Part shown: positions 39,900-48,764 of the stretch, piece by piece
Layout: each line of letters begins with the position of its first letter
Numbering within the stretch: the stretch's first letter is position 1
From: Pseudoxanthomonas indica
GTDB lineage: Bacteria > Pseudomonadota > Gammaproteobacteria > Xanthomonadales > Xanthomonadaceae
Length of the DNA: 64,000 nt
Assembly: GCF_900167565.1 (NCBI RefSeq)
Contig: NZ_FUZV01000001.1
Location: 2,023,001 to 2,087,000, forward strand
Direction of reading: 5' to 3'
The notes under the pieces: generated by a model
Database searches by the model: none
What the model was told of the DNA's origin: nothing
What the model saw: only the letters and a program-made list of their open reading frames with translations
Translations under genes and position numbers: made by a program

Positions 39900-41018
39900 A
39901 TGTCCAGCAGCCGACAAGAAGACAAAGACATGCCTATGGCCGAGCAAGAGGCGCGCGCTGCGGGCCTGGTCTATGTCAGTGATGCCGATCCCGGCATCCA
40001 GCGCCGACGCGCGGGCCGTGGGTTTGCTTATCGCGATGCGGCCGGGCAGGTGGTCCGTGACCGCGATACGTTGGCGCGGATCCGCGCATTGGCCATTCCC
40101 CCGGCCTACACCGATGTGTGGATCTGCGCGCGCCCGCGCGGGCACCTGCAGGCCACCGGCCGCGACGCCCGGCGGCGCAAGCAGTACCGCTACCACGCGC
40201 AATGGACGCAACTGCGCGGCGACGGCAAGTTCGGCCGCATCGTCGCCTTCGGTCGCGCGCTGCCGCGGCTGCGCCGGCGGCTGCGCGCCGACCTGGCCCT
40301 GCCGGGCTTCCCGCGCGACAAGGTGCTGGCGATCGTGGTGGCGCTGATGGCCACCACGCTGGTGCGCATCGGCAGTGCCGAGTACGCCCGCAGCAACCGC
40401 TCCTTTGGCCTGACCACTCTGCGCAACCGGCATGCCGAGTTCGTCAGTGGGGGCCGGGTGCGCCTGCACTTCCGCGGCAAGGGCGGCCAGGAACACGACA
40501 TCGAAGTGGACGACCAGCGCCTGGTCAAACTGGTGCGCGCCTGCCAGCAGCTGCCGGGCCAGGCGCTGTTCCAGTATCGCGATGACGAGGGCGCGCTGTG
40601 CCCGGTCGACTCGGGCGAGGTCAACGACTACCTGCGCGCGGCCATGGGCGAAGATTTCACCGCCAAAGACTTCCGCACCTGGGGCGGCACCCTGGCCGCG
40701 TTCCAGCAACTGGCGGCGACGCCGCTGCCGGAGCGGTTGAGCCAGCGCGCCATCGCGCAGGTGCAGAAGGCGGTGGCCTGCGAGGCGGCGGAAGTGCTGG
40801 GCAATACGCCGGCGGTGTGCCGCAAGTCCTACATCGACCCGGCGGTCTTCGACGGTTGGCAGAGCGGGCAGCTGCAACGCGACGCCGAGGGCGCGCGTGG
40901 GGCACGCCAGTGGGAGGCGGCGGCGCTGCGATTCCTGACGCGAGCGCATCGCCCCGCGGCGAAGAAGTCTGCGACGAAGCCGTCCGCGAGCGCCCGCACG
41001 AAGTCCAGGCAGCCATAG
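39900..41018 (+). CDS. Bacterial DNA topoisomerase IB
   Basis: 372 residues from ATG 39900; other ATGs at 39930 and 39936 are equally possible because no ribosome site stands out. The type IB catalytic set is visible: YRYHAQW in the N-terminal part, RIGSAEYARSNRSFGLTTLRN with the first catalytic Arg, FRGKGGQ with the catalytic Lys, DFRTWGGT with the second Arg, and CRKSYIDP with the nucleophilic Tyr. It relaxes supercoils through a 3'-phosphotyrosine intermediate. Bacterial versions are patchily distributed and the cellular role is not fixed. It is flanked by I78 inhibitor genes. Confidence 0.92.
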   Translation: MSSSRQEDKDMPMAEQEARAAGLVYVSDADPGIQRRRAGRGFAYRDAAGQVVRDRDTLARIRALAIPPAYTDVWICARPRGHLQATGRDARRRKQYRYHAQWTQLRGDGKFGRIVAFGRALPRLRRRLRADLALPGFPRDKVLAIVVALMATTLVRIGSAEYARSNRSFGLTTLRNRHAEFVSGGRVRLHFRGKGGQEHDIEVDDQRLVKLVRACQQLPGQALFQYRDDEGALCPVDSGEVNDYLRAAMGEDFTAKDFRTWGGTLAAFQQLAATPLPERLSQRAIAQVQKAVACEAAEVLGNTPAVCRKSYIDPAVFDGWQSGQLQRDAEGARGARQWEAAALRFLTRAHRPAAKKSATKPSASARTKSRQP

Positions 41019-41096
41019 CCGACGCGCGCACGCTTGCCCATCAACCCCAGCACGCCGACGTTCGCAGGCGTGCCATGACGTGTCAGTCGATAGCCG

Positions 41097-41423
41097 TCAG
41101 CCGCAGCTGATGCGGACGATCTTGTTCGCCGCGTCCAGGTGGATGTTCACCCGGTCCTCGCGGTAGTCCATGGTCACCGCCTGGTTCGGCGAGATGGGAC
41201 GGACCAGGCCGGCGCCGCTTTCCTTCCAGATGCGATCAAAGTTGGCCTGGTTGTTCGGTTGTCCAATCGCCCATTGCACGGCGTCCGCATTGCATTTGCC
41301 GGTGCCGGGACGCGCCGGCTGGTTGCCGCCGGTGACGGCGCCCGGCGACGACTCGGGCGGGGTGGATGCACAGGCGGCAAGCACCGCGATCAGGGGCAAC
41401 ACGCTGAAGCGGATCAGGGACAT
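41097..41423 (-). CDS. I78-family peptidase inhibitor-like lipoprotein (copy 3)
   Basis: 108 residues. Lipoprotein signal with LAA-C18, Pro-rich spacer, and an I78 domain with KCNADAVQWAIGQ, VRPISPNQAVTMDYREDRVN and terminal VRISCG. GAGGAAG 6 bp before the ATG at 41423 fixes the start. It is closest to the family consensus of the three copies, keeping both Cys and the TMDYREDR reactive-loop region. Convergent with topoisomerase IB (78-bp gap). Confidence 0.85.
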   Translation of the reverse strand: MSLIRFSVLPLIAVLAACASTPPESSPGAVTGGNQPARPGTGKCNADAVQWAIGQPNNQANFDRIWKESGAGLVRPISPNQAVTMDYREDRVNIHLDAANKIVRISCG

Positions 41424-41733
41424 GGCAGCTTCCTCGCTGACGGGAGCCTGCATCGTACCGCCGCAATGAGCCTTTCGGTCGGGCACGCCAAGCTCAGACG
41501 GCAAGAGGGCGCCCACTCATTTGTAAGTTGACGAGCCCGCCAGCGACTGGTCCAATCTGCAACACCACTCCGCCCTCGTCGTCGCCATTAGGTTGGCCCA
41601 ACGGCCTGGGACGAAAAAACCGCCGCAAGGCGGTTTTTTCATGCCCGCAACTCCTGCCAACTCTCCCAACGTGTTCCTACACGAAAGGAGCCGATTGACA
41701 AGCCGGCTCATTGGTAAGGGAATCGCCTCTGGA
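41424..41733. other. 310-bp intergenic stretch between the third I78 gene and alr
   Basis: Holds the promoter region of the I78 gene at its left end and a strong bidirectional terminator at 41614-41639. Short frames here (for example 41517-41711 on the minus strand) read through the terminator and lack ribosome sites. No gene is supported. A small RNA ending at the terminator cannot be excluded. Confidence 0.6.
41614..41639. terminator. Bidirectional factor-independent terminator after alr
   Basis: AAAAAACCGCC-GCAA-GGCGGTTTTTT: 5-bp GC stem, GNRA-type tetraloop and six-base T-runs in both directions. Placed 94 bp past the alr stop, it would end the dadA-alr transcript. Confidence 0.9.
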
Positions 41734-42807
41734 TCACTCCACGTACACCCGCGGCGCGCGCTTCAGACCACACAGCAGCGAGTACGCGCTGCCATTGAGA
41801 TGCCGGGCGACTTCGGTCACCGGCACCTGCCGGCCCCACAGTTCCACCTGGCTGCCCAGGCCGGCCGCAGGCAGGTCGGTCAGATCCACGGTGAGCATGT
41901 CCATCGACACGCGGCCGATCAGCCGGCTGGCCTGGCCATCGATGCTGACGGGGGTGCCGGTGGGGGCGAACTGCGGGTAGCCATCGGCGTAGCCCAGCGC
42001 GACCACGCCCACGCGGGTGGGGCGATCGGTGACGAAGCTGCCGCCGTAGCCAATCGGCTCACCCGCGGCGAGCTCGCGCACGCTGATGATCTTCGACTCC
42101 AGCGTCATCACCGGCTGCAGCTGGCTGGCCTGCGCCTGCACGGTGTTGAACGGCGTGGCGCCATACAGCATCAGGCCGGCGCGGCCCCAGTCGTTGCGCA
42201 GCGTCGGCCAGCCCAGCAAGCCGGGCGAATTGCTGACGCTGTGTTCGCCGGGCAAACCGGCGACCGTGGCGATGAAGGCCTGCGCCTGCTCGTCGGTGCG
42301 CGCGCTGTCCAACTCATCGGCGCGGGCGAAGTGGGTCATCGCCACCAGCGAGTCCACCTGCGGCAACGCGACCAGTCGTTCCCAGCCGGCGCGATAGTCG
42401 GCGGGCGACAGGCCGACCCGGTGCATGCCCGAATCCAGCTTCAGCCATACCCGCAACGGTCGCGGCAGCGGCGTGCGTTCGAGCGCGTCGATCTGCCAGT
42501 GCGAGTGCACCACGCACCACAGATTGTGTTGCGCGATCAGCGGCAGCTCGGCGGCTTCGAAGAAACCTTCCAGCAACAGGATCGGCGCGCGGATACCGCC
42601 GTCGCGCAGGGCGAGGGCTTCTTCCAAACAGGCCACCGCAAAGCCATCGGCAGCGTCAGCCCCCAGCGCCTGCGCGCAACGCACGGCGCCGTGCCCGTAG
42701 GCATCGGCTTTGACCACGGCCAGGGCGCGGCCGCCGGCCAGTTGCCGGGCGAGCCGATAGTTGTGGCGCAGCGCAGGAAGATCGATCAGCGCGCGGGCTG
42801 GGCGCAT
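41734..42807 (-). CDS. alr: Alanine racemase, catabolic type (DadX-like)
   Basis: 357 residues, fold type III PLP enzyme. Lys33 ([10 protein letters not shown]) binds PLP, and the second catalytic base is Tyr254 (PIGYGGSF). MHRVGL and GRVSMDML complete the active site. It interconverts L- and D-alanine. Its start lies 22 bp inside the end of dadA, so the pair forms a coupled L-alanine catabolic unit as in E. coli dadAX: racemase makes D-alanine and DadA oxidises it. It may also supply D-alanine for cell wall if no second racemase exists. Confidence 0.95.
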   Translation of the reverse strand: MRPARALIDLPALRHNYRLARQLAGGRALAVVKADAYGHGAVRCAQALGADAADGFAVACLEEALALRDGGIRAPILLLEGFFEAAELPLIAQHNLWCVVHSHWQIDALERTPLPRPLRVWLKLDSGMHRVGLSPADYRAGWERLVALPQVDSLVAMTHFARADELDSARTDEQAQAFIATVAGLPGEHSVSNSPGLLGWPTLRNDWGRAGLMLYGATPFNTVQAQASQLQPVMTLESKIISVRELAAGEPIGYGGSFVTDRPTRVGVVALGYADGYPQFAPTGTPVSIDGQASRLIGRVSMDMLTVDLTDLPAAGLGSQVELWGRQVPVTEVARHLNGSAYSLLCGLKRAPRVYVE

Positions 42808-44093
42808 GGTTCGGGCAGTGGGTCATGGCCGCGGCGGCGCGCGCCGTAGCGGGAAATATCCAGGCCTTCGCCGCTGATTTGCGGCATGCGCGAGGCCATC
42901 TGGTCGGCCAGGTAGCGGCCGGAGCCACACGCCATGGTCCAGCCCAGTGTGCCATGACCGGTATTGAGGAAGAGATTGGACAGCCCGGTCGCACCCACCA
43001 CCGGCGTGCCGTCGGGCGTGGCCGGACGCAGCCCGGTCCAGAATTCGGCGCGCGCCAGATCACCGCCGCGCGGATACAGACCACCCACCACCTTTTCCAG
43101 GGTGGCGCGGCGCCGCGCCGGCAGCGACAGATCGTAGCCGGCCACTTCGGCCATGCCGCCCACGCGGATGCGATGGTCGAAGCGGGTAATGGCGACCTTG
43201 TAGCTCTCGTCCAGGATGGTCGAGGTGGGGGCCATTGCCGCGTCCGTGATCGGCAGGGTCAGCGAGTATCCCTTGAGCGGATACACCGGCAGGCGGATGC
43301 CCAGCGGCGCCAGCAGCTTGGGGGTGTAGCTGCCCAGCGCCAGCACGTAGCGGTCGGCGGTTTCGCGGCGACCGTTGATGATCGCGCCGCTGATGCGGCC
43401 GTTCTGCGTCTCCAGCGCCTGCACATCCTGGCCGTAGCGGAACTCCACACCGGCCGCGGCGGCCATCGACGCCAGCCGACGGGTGAACAGGTTGCAGTCG
43501 CCGGTCTGGTCGTTCGGCAGGCGCAACGCGCCCACCAGCTTGTCCGAGACGCTGGCCAGCGCGGGCTCGACGCGGGCGATCCCGGCGCGGTCCAGCAATT
43601 CGAACGGCACCCCGTATTCCTGCAGCACGGCGATGTCCTTGGCCGCGCCATCGAGCTGCGACTGGGTGCGGAACAGCTGGGTGGTACCGAGCTGGCGACC
43701 TTCGTAGTCGATGCCGGTTTCCTTGCGCAGTTCGTCCAGGCTGTCGCGGCTGTACTCGGACAGCCGCACCATCCGCGCCTTGTTGATCGCGTAGCGGTCC
43801 TGGGTGCAGTTGCGCAGCATCTGCGCCAGCCACAGGTACTGGTTGGGATCCAGGCCGGGCCTGATGGCCAGCGGCGCGTGCTTGGAGAACAGCCACTTCA
43901 ATGCCTTCAACGGCACGCCGGGCGCGGCCCAGGGAGAGGCATAGCCAGGCGAAATCTGGCCGGCATTGGCAAAGCTGGTTTCGTCGGCCGGACCGGCCTG
44001 GCGATCGATCACCGTCACTTCAAAGCCGGCGCGCGCCAGATACCACGCGCTGGTCACGCCAATGACGCCACTGCCCAATACCAGTACCCGCAT
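42786..44093 (-). CDS. dadA: D-amino acid dehydrogenase small subunit
   Basis: 435-residue FAD oxidase of the DAO fold. The N terminus [20 protein letters not shown] is the dinucleotide-binding motif; [20 protein letters not shown] and the C-terminal [16 protein letters not shown] and [14 protein letters not shown] are DadA signatures. It oxidises D-alanine to pyruvate and ammonia, passing electrons to the membrane quinone pool. CGGAG 6 bp before the ATG at 44093 supports the start; the frame upstream belongs to the promoter region. Divergent from an Lrp-type regulator, its likely controller. Confidence 0.95.
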   Translation of the reverse strand: MRVLVLGSGVIGVTSAWYLARAGFEVTVIDRQAGPADETSFANAGQISPGYASPWAAPGVPLKALKWLFSKHAPLAIRPGLDPNQYLWLAQMLRNCTQDRYAINKARMVRLSEYSRDSLDELRKETGIDYEGRQLGTTQLFRTQSQLDGAAKDIAVLQEYGVPFELLDRAGIARVEPALASVSDKLVGALRLPNDQTGDCNLFTRRLASMAAAAGVEFRYGQDVQALETQNGRISGAIINGRRETADRYVLALGSYTPKLLAPLGIRLPVYPLKGYSLTLPITDAAMAPTSTILDESYKVAITRFDHRIRVGGMAEVAGYDLSLPARRRATLEKVVGGLYPRGGDLARAEFWTGLRPATPDGTPVVGATGLSNLFLNTGHGTLGWTMACGSGRYLADQMASRMPQISGEGLDISRYGARRRGHDPLPEPCAQPAR

Positions 44094-44216
44094 GACCGCT
44101 CCGAAAGGTTTCCGAGAAGCCTCCGAGACATTTCCCTGGGCTGGATGCCCGGGCTCCGGAGTTCGGCGAGTATAGAGACGGTCAAGTAGGGAGTTTTTCC
44201 GTTTTATCAGGCAGAC

Positions 44217-44233
44217 TTGGGGGAAATCCCCAA
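44217..44233. promoter_or_regulatory. Dyad TTGGGG-N5-CCCCAA in the dadA/lrp intergenic region
   Basis: Perfect 6-bp arms 27 bp before the lrp-like ATG, next to an AT-rich tract (GAGTTTTTCCGTTTTATCAG). The position suits an autoregulatory site or a shared operator, though the sequence does not match the usual Lrp consensus. Confidence 0.4.
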
Positions 44234-44259
44234 AAACACATTCGTTCCCGGAGACGCCC

Positions 44260-44739
44260 ATGAACAGCCGCCGCCGCGAGCTCGACAAGATCGACCGCAA
44301 CATCCTGCGCGTGCTGCAGGAAGAGGGTCGGATTTCCTTCACCGAACTGGGCGAACGGGTCGGCCTGTCCACCACCCCCTGCACCGAGCGCGTGCGCCGG
44401 CTCGAGCGCGAGGGCGTGATCACCGGCTACTACGCCCGCCTGGACCCGCAGTTCCTCAAGGCCAACCTGCTGGTGTTCGTGGAGATCAGCCTGTCCTACA
44501 AGTCCGGCGACATCTTCGAGGAGTTCCGCCGCGCGGCCCTGCGCCTGCCCAACGTATTGGAATGCCACCTGGTCTCAGGCGACTTCGACTACCTGATCAA
44601 GGCGCGCATCTCGGAGATGGCCTCGTATCGCAAGCTGCTGGGCAGCACCTTGCTGACCCTGCCGCATGTGCGCGAATCCAAGAGCTACATCGTGATGGAA
44701 GAGGTCAAGGAAACCCTGAGCCTGCCGGTGCCGGACTGA
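44260..44739 (+). CDS. Lrp/AsnC-family regulator, probable regulator of dadA-alr
   Basis: 159 residues. N-terminal helix-turn-helix ([40 protein letters not shown]), then the RAM/AsnC ligand domain ([48 protein letters not shown]). Length and layout are those of global Lrp (164 residues in E. coli). GGAG 7 bp before the ATG. Divergent from dadA, which Lrp-type proteins activate in response to alanine in several gammaproteobacteria. Confidence 0.93.
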   Translation: MNSRRRELDKIDRNILRVLQEEGRISFTELGERVGLSTTPCTERVRRLEREGVITGYYARLDPQFLKANLLVFVEISLSYKSGDIFEEFRRAALRLPNVLECHLVSGDFDYLIKARISEMASYRKLLGSTLLTLPHVRESKSYIVMEEVKETLSLPVPD

Positions 44740-44850
44740 TACCGGCGCCTTGAGCTTGCTGAAGGGCGGGGGATGACCTCAAGCACATGACGTCCGGGCT
44801 ACAGGCAGGCGTATCGTGCGGGACTTTTCCCGCAGTACCGAGGCCCGTCC

Positions 44851-46950
44851 ATGCAAGCACCCCGTTGGCTCCTGCTCAGCGCCGCCATTTGCGCCATCAC
44901 CGCCTGTAACCGCAGCCCCGAGCCGGCGGCCGACGCGCCGCAGGCCAGCGCCACCGCCCCGGCCGCCGCGCCGAACGCAGGTGTCGACCTGGCCGGCATC
45001 GACAAGGCCGTCGCTCCGGGCGACGACTTCGACGAATACGCCAATGGCACCTGGCGCCGCAATACCCAGATTCCGGATGACCGCGCCAGCACGGGCATCT
45101 TCCTGCAGGTGTTCCAGACCGCAGAGAAGCGCGAGGCCGAACTGGTGCAGGGCCTGGCCAAGGGCAATGCCGCGGCCGGCAGCAACGAACGCAAGATCGC
45201 CGACTACTACACCGCCTTCCTCGACGAGGCCGGCATCGAACAGCGCGGCCTGGCGCCGTTGCAGCCCAAGCTCGATGCGATCGCCGCCATCGCCACGCCG
45301 GCGGATCTGTCGCGCTACCTGGGCGCCAGCGTGCGCTCGGATACTGATCCGCTCAACGCCACCAACTACGCCACCGAAAACCTGTTCGGTCTTTTTGTCG
45401 CCCAGGGCCTGGTGGATCCCTCGCACAACGTGGGCTACCTGATGCAGGGCGGCCTGGGCATGCCGGATCGCGAGTACTACCTGTCCAAGGACAAGGAGAT
45501 GGCCGCGTATCGCGACCAGTACCAGACCTACATGGCCAAGCTGCTGCAGCAGGCCGGCACGGCCGAGGCCGATGCGGTCAAGCAGGCCAAGGCGATCATG
45601 GATCTGGAAATGAAGATCGCCCAGGCCCAGGCCAGCATCGTCGACAGCCAGAACGTGCGCCTGCCCAAGCAATGGGAAACCGCCGCCTACGCCAAGCAGG
45701 CGCCGGGCATCGATTGGACCGCGTTCTTCGAAGGCGCCGGTCTGAGCCAGGAGAAGACCCTCTATGCCTGGCAGCCCGAAGCAATCAGCAAGCTCTCGGC
45801 GTTGGTCGCCAGCCAGCCGCTGCAGACCTGGAAGGATTACCTGCGCCTGCGCGCGATCGATCACAGCGCCGCGTTGTTGCCCAAGGCCTATGCGGATCTG
45901 TCGTTCGATTTCTACGGCAAGACCCTCAACGGCACGCCCAAGCAACGTGATCGCTGGAAGCGCGCGCTCAGCGCCACCGATGCCGCGCTCGGCGATGCGG
46001 TCGGCCAGCTGTATGTGAAGCAGTACTTCCCGGCCTCGTCCAAGGCGCAGGTGGAAGACATGGTCGGCAACATCCTGGCCGCGTTCCGCGAAGGCGTCGA
46101 CAAGCTGGAATGGATGACCCCGGCCACCAAGGAAAAGGCCAAAGCCAAGGCCGCCACCATGCGCGTGAGCGTGGGTTATCCGGACACCTGGCGCGACTAC
46201 GGCAAGCTGGAGATCAAGGCCGACGACGCATTGGGCAATCGCCTGCGCGCCGAAGAGCACGAATACCGCCACCAGCTGGCCAAGCTGGGCCAGGCGCCGG
46301 ATCGCGGTGAATGGTGGTTGCTGGCGCAGCAGGTCAACGCCGTGCAGCTGCCGCTGCAGAACGCGATGAACTTCCCGGCCGCAATCCTGGAAGCGCCGTT
46401 CTTCGATCCCAAGGCCGACCCGGCCGCCAACTACGGCGCCATCGGCGCGGTGATTGGCCACGAGGTCAGCCACGGCTTCGACAACACCGGCGCGGACTTC
46501 GACGATCAGGGGCGCCTGGCCAACTGGTGGACCAAGGAAGATGCCGAGCACTTCAAGGCCGCCGGGGATCGCCTGATCGCACAGTACGACGCCTACGAGG
46601 CGCTGCCCGGTCTGCACGTCAAGGGCGAACAGACGCTGGGCGAGAACATCGCCGACGTCGCCGGCCTGCAGGCGGCTTACGTGGCCTACAAGAAGTCGCT
46701 GGGCGGCAAGCCGGCGCCGGTGATTGACGGCTTGACCGGTGATCAGCGCTTCTTCCTGGCCTTTGCGCAGGCCTGGCGCGAAAAGACCCGCGATGCGGCG
46801 CTGCGCGCGCAGGTGATTGGCGACGGCCATGCACCGGGCCGTTTCCGCGCGCAGACCGTGCGCAACCTGGATGCCTGGTACGACGCCTTCCCGTCCAAGG
46901 CCGGCGAGAAGCTGCATCTGGAACCCAAGGATCGGGTCAAGATCTGGTGA
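44851..46950 (+). CDS. M13-family zinc metallopeptidase lipoprotein (PepO/neprilysin-like)
   Basis: 699 residues. Lipoprotein signal MQAPRWLLLSAAICAITAC with Cys19 and an Ala/Pro-rich linker. The M13 N-terminal domain starts at VAPGDDFDEYANGTW. The gluzincin site is HEVSH (His537, Glu538, His541) in VIGHEVSHGFDNTG, with the third ligand in GENIADVAGL. The chain ends in KVW-like VKIW, as in neprilysins. It should cleave peptides in the periplasm. A 32-bp perfect palindrome follows the stop. Confidence 0.94.
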   Translation: MQAPRWLLLSAAICAITACNRSPEPAADAPQASATAPAAAPNAGVDLAGIDKAVAPGDDFDEYANGTWRRNTQIPDDRASTGIFLQVFQTAEKREAELVQGLAKGNAAAGSNERKIADYYTAFLDEAGIEQRGLAPLQPKLDAIAAIATPADLSRYLGASVRSDTDPLNATNYATENLFGLFVAQGLVDPSHNVGYLMQGGLGMPDREYYLSKDKEMAAYRDQYQTYMAKLLQQAGTAEADAVKQAKAIMDLEMKIAQAQASIVDSQNVRLPKQWETAAYAKQAPGIDWTAFFEGAGLSQEKTLYAWQPEAISKLSALVASQPLQTWKDYLRLRAIDHSAALLPKAYADLSFDFYGKTLNGTPKQRDRWKRALSATDAALGDAVGQLYVKQYFPASSKAQVEDMVGNILAAFREGVDKLEWMTPATKEKAKAKAATMRVSVGYPDTWRDYGKLEIKADDALGNRLRAEEHEYRHQLAKLGQAPDRGEWWLLAQQVNAVQLPLQNAMNFPAAILEAPFFDPKADPAANYGAIGAVIGHEVSHGFDNTGADFDDQGRLANWWTKEDAEHFKAAGDRLIAQYDAYEALPGLHVKGEQTLGENIADVAGLQAAYVAYKKSLGGKPAPVIDGLTGDQRFFLAFAQAWREKTRDAALRAQVIGDGHAPGRFRAQTVRNLDAWYDAFPSKAGEKLHLEPKDRVKIW

Positions 46951-46956
46951 CCCTCG

Positions 46957-47012
46957 CACGCCACGGAGACGCGCGTCTCCGTGGCGTGTCCCGGCCGGCC
47001 ATGCCGGCCCGG
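46957..47012. terminator. Two adjacent GC-rich stem-loops after the M13 peptidase gene
   Basis: 46957-46988 is a perfect 32-bp palindrome, half-site CACGCCACGGAGACGC, only 6 bp past the stop. A second hairpin, CCGGC-CAT-GCCGG with flanking pairs, follows at 46990-47012. There is no T-run, so it may be a barrier to RNases or a Rho-assisted terminator rather than a classic intrinsic one. Confidence 0.5.
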
Positions 47013-47088
47013 GGCGATTGCGGCGTCACGGCCGCGCGGGCATAGTCGGCGGCAAGTGCTTGCAGCAAGCGCAGCGGATCCGCCCACG

Positions 47089-47940
47089 ATGAAGTCCAAG
47101 AACTCCGCACGTACCGACAACGAGGATCGCCTGGCGGTGTTGATCGACGCCGACAACGCGCAACCGTCGGTCATCGAAGGCCTGCTCTCCGAGATCGCCA
47201 AGTACGGCGAGCTGAGCGTCAAGCGCATCTACGGCGACTTCACCAGCACCCGCATGACCCAGTGGAAGGCGGCACTGCTCAGGCACTCCATCGCGCCGGT
47301 GCAGCAGTTCGCCTACACCAGTGGCAAGAACGCCACCGACAGTTCGCTGATCATCGATGCGATGGACCTGCTGTACACGCAGCGCTTCGATGGCTTCTGC
47401 CTGGTCTCCAGCGACAGCGACTTCACCCGCCTGGCGCAGCGCTTGCGCGAAGGCGGCATGACCGTCTATGGCTTTGGCGAGCAGAAGACACCGGACGCTT
47501 TTGTGCAGGCCTGCAACAAGTTCGTCTACACCGAGGTGCTGCGCAGCGAAGCGCCGCCACCGACGATGCCGCCCGCCAAGGCACCGGCCAAGGCAACCAA
47601 AAAGACCGCCAAGCCGGCGGCGAAGAAATCCGCTGCGCCAATCGCCGAGCCGACCGCCACGCCCGCGGCCGAACCGGCGCGCAATGACAACCTGCCGCTG
47701 CGGCTGATTCGCCAGGCGATCGAGGAAGCATCCGACGATCAGGGCTGGGCGTTCCTCGGCAGTGTCGGCAGTTACCTGGTCAAGGTGCGGCCGAACTTCG
47801 ATCCGCGCCTGTACGGACAGAAGAAGCTGAGCGATCTGCTCAAGCAGGATCGCCAGCACTTCGAAATGGAAGAGCGCGGTGGCGACGGCGGCACCAGCAA
47901 GCGCATCTATGTGCGCTGGCGGGAATCGTCGCCGGCATGA
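47089..47940 (+). CDS. NYN-domain (LabA/PIN-like) nuclease with C-terminal OST-HTH/LOTUS domain
   Basis: 283 residues. NYN/PIN-like fold with its acidic residues in VLIDADNAQPS, TDSSLIIDAMDLL and LVSSDSDFTRLAQRL, suggesting a metal-dependent ribonuclease. A Lys/Ala/Pro-rich linker (about 155-205) leads to an OST-HTH (LOTUS) domain (LPLRLIRQAIEEASDDQGWA, then QKKLSDLLKQDRQHFEMEER), a presumed RNA-binding module. The ATG at 47089 is chosen because the family starts there; upstream frame is intergenic. Overlaps the next gene by 4 bp (ATGA). Cellular RNA target unknown. Confidence 0.9.
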   Translation: MKSKNSARTDNEDRLAVLIDADNAQPSVIEGLLSEIAKYGELSVKRIYGDFTSTRMTQWKAALLRHSIAPVQQFAYTSGKNATDSSLIIDAMDLLYTQRFDGFCLVSSDSDFTRLAQRLREGGMTVYGFGEQKTPDAFVQACNKFVYTEVLRSEAPPPTMPPAKAPAKATKKTAKPAAKKSAAPIAEPTATPAAEPARNDNLPLRLIRQAIEEASDDQGWAFLGSVGSYLVKVRPNFDPRLYGQKKLSDLLKQDRQHFEMEERGGDGGTSKRIYVRWRESSPA

Positions 47941-48533
47941 TGGACGACAAGCCGCACGCGCCCAGCTGTGATCGCAACCGCGATCCGATTCTGGCGGTAT
48001 TGCGGCACCACTTTGCCGAAGTGGCCAGCGTGCTGGAGATCGGCAGCGGCACTGGCCAGCATGCGGTGTACTTCGCGCTGAAGATGTCGTGGCTGACCTG
48101 GCAATGCTCGGATCGTGAAGAGAATCTGCCCGGCATTCGCCAATGGCTGGAAGAGGCGATGCTGCCCAACACGCCGCCGCCGATCATGCTGGATGTGGAT
48201 GGCCCGTGGCCGGAGCAGCGCTACCACGCGATGTTCAGCGCCAACAGCCTGCACATCATGGGCTGGGACAGCGTGCAGGCATTCTTCCGCGGGGTCGGCC
48301 AGCACCTTTCCGCGCGCGGCTCGCTGGTGGTGTACGGTCCTTTCAACTACGAAGGCCGCTACAGCAGCGACAGCAACCGCGAGTTCGATGCGTGGTTGAA
48401 AGCGCGCGATCCGCAATCGGCCATCCGCGACTTCGAAGCCGTCGATGCCTTGGCCCATGAGCAGGGCCTGCTGCTGATCGATGACGTGGCCATGCCCGCC
48501 AACAACCGCTGCCTGGTCTGGCGCAAGGTGTGA
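47937..48533 (+). CDS. DUF938 SAM-dependent methyltransferase-like protein
   Basis: 198 residues. Class I methyltransferase motif I is VLEIGSGTGQHAVYFA; DUF938 features include the N-terminal SCDRNRDPILAVLRHHF, FSANSLHIMGWDSV and LVVYGPFNYEGRYSSDSN. Acceptor substrate unknown for the family. Start overlaps the NYN gene stop (ATGA), so the two are coproduced; a shared RNA-related task is possible but unproven. Confidence 0.9.
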   Translation: MMDDKPHAPSCDRNRDPILAVLRHHFAEVASVLEIGSGTGQHAVYFALKMSWLTWQCSDREENLPGIRQWLEEAMLPNTPPPIMLDVDGPWPEQRYHAMFSANSLHIMGWDSVQAFFRGVGQHLSARGSLVVYGPFNYEGRYSSDSNREFDAWLKARDPQSAIRDFEAVDALAHEQGLLLIDDVAMPANNRCLVWRKV

Positions 48534-48565
48534 GGCGAAGAGCGCCCTCATCCGCCCTGCGGGCA

Positions 48566-48664
48566 CCTTCTCCCGCTTGCGGGAGAAGGAGAACCACGGT
48601 GCCATCTGCTCCCGCTGCGCCATCTGCTCCCTCTCCCGCTTGCGGGAGAGGGTTGGGGTGAGGG
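48566..48664 (+). repeat. Pair of REP-like palindromes
   Basis: First: CCTTCTCCCGC (48566-48576), TT, GCGGGAGAAGG (48579-48589). Second: CCCTCTCCCGC (48629-48639), TT, GCGGGAGAGGG (48642-48652), followed by TTGGGGTGAGGG. The two are 40 bp apart in the 231-bp gap before the M61 gene. Same family as 32844-32879. No REP-associated transposase is in the window. Confidence 0.8.
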
Positions 48665-48764
48665 CAAGGCGAAGACGGGATCCCGCCCATTCCTTCGTCA
48701 CCACAAGGACAGGCGATCCCATTCGCACGCGCCACTCCCTGCACTGCCACGGACAATCCATCGC

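Noticed and set aside
41517..41711. 64-codon minus-strand frame after alr
   Set aside because: Its middle is the translated terminator stem (KKPPCGGFF) and it has no ribosome site.
42808..44423. Longer dadA start at 44423
   Set aside because: It would extend through the lrp gene and the divergent promoter; the dinucleotide-binding motif starts at 44093 with a ribosome site.
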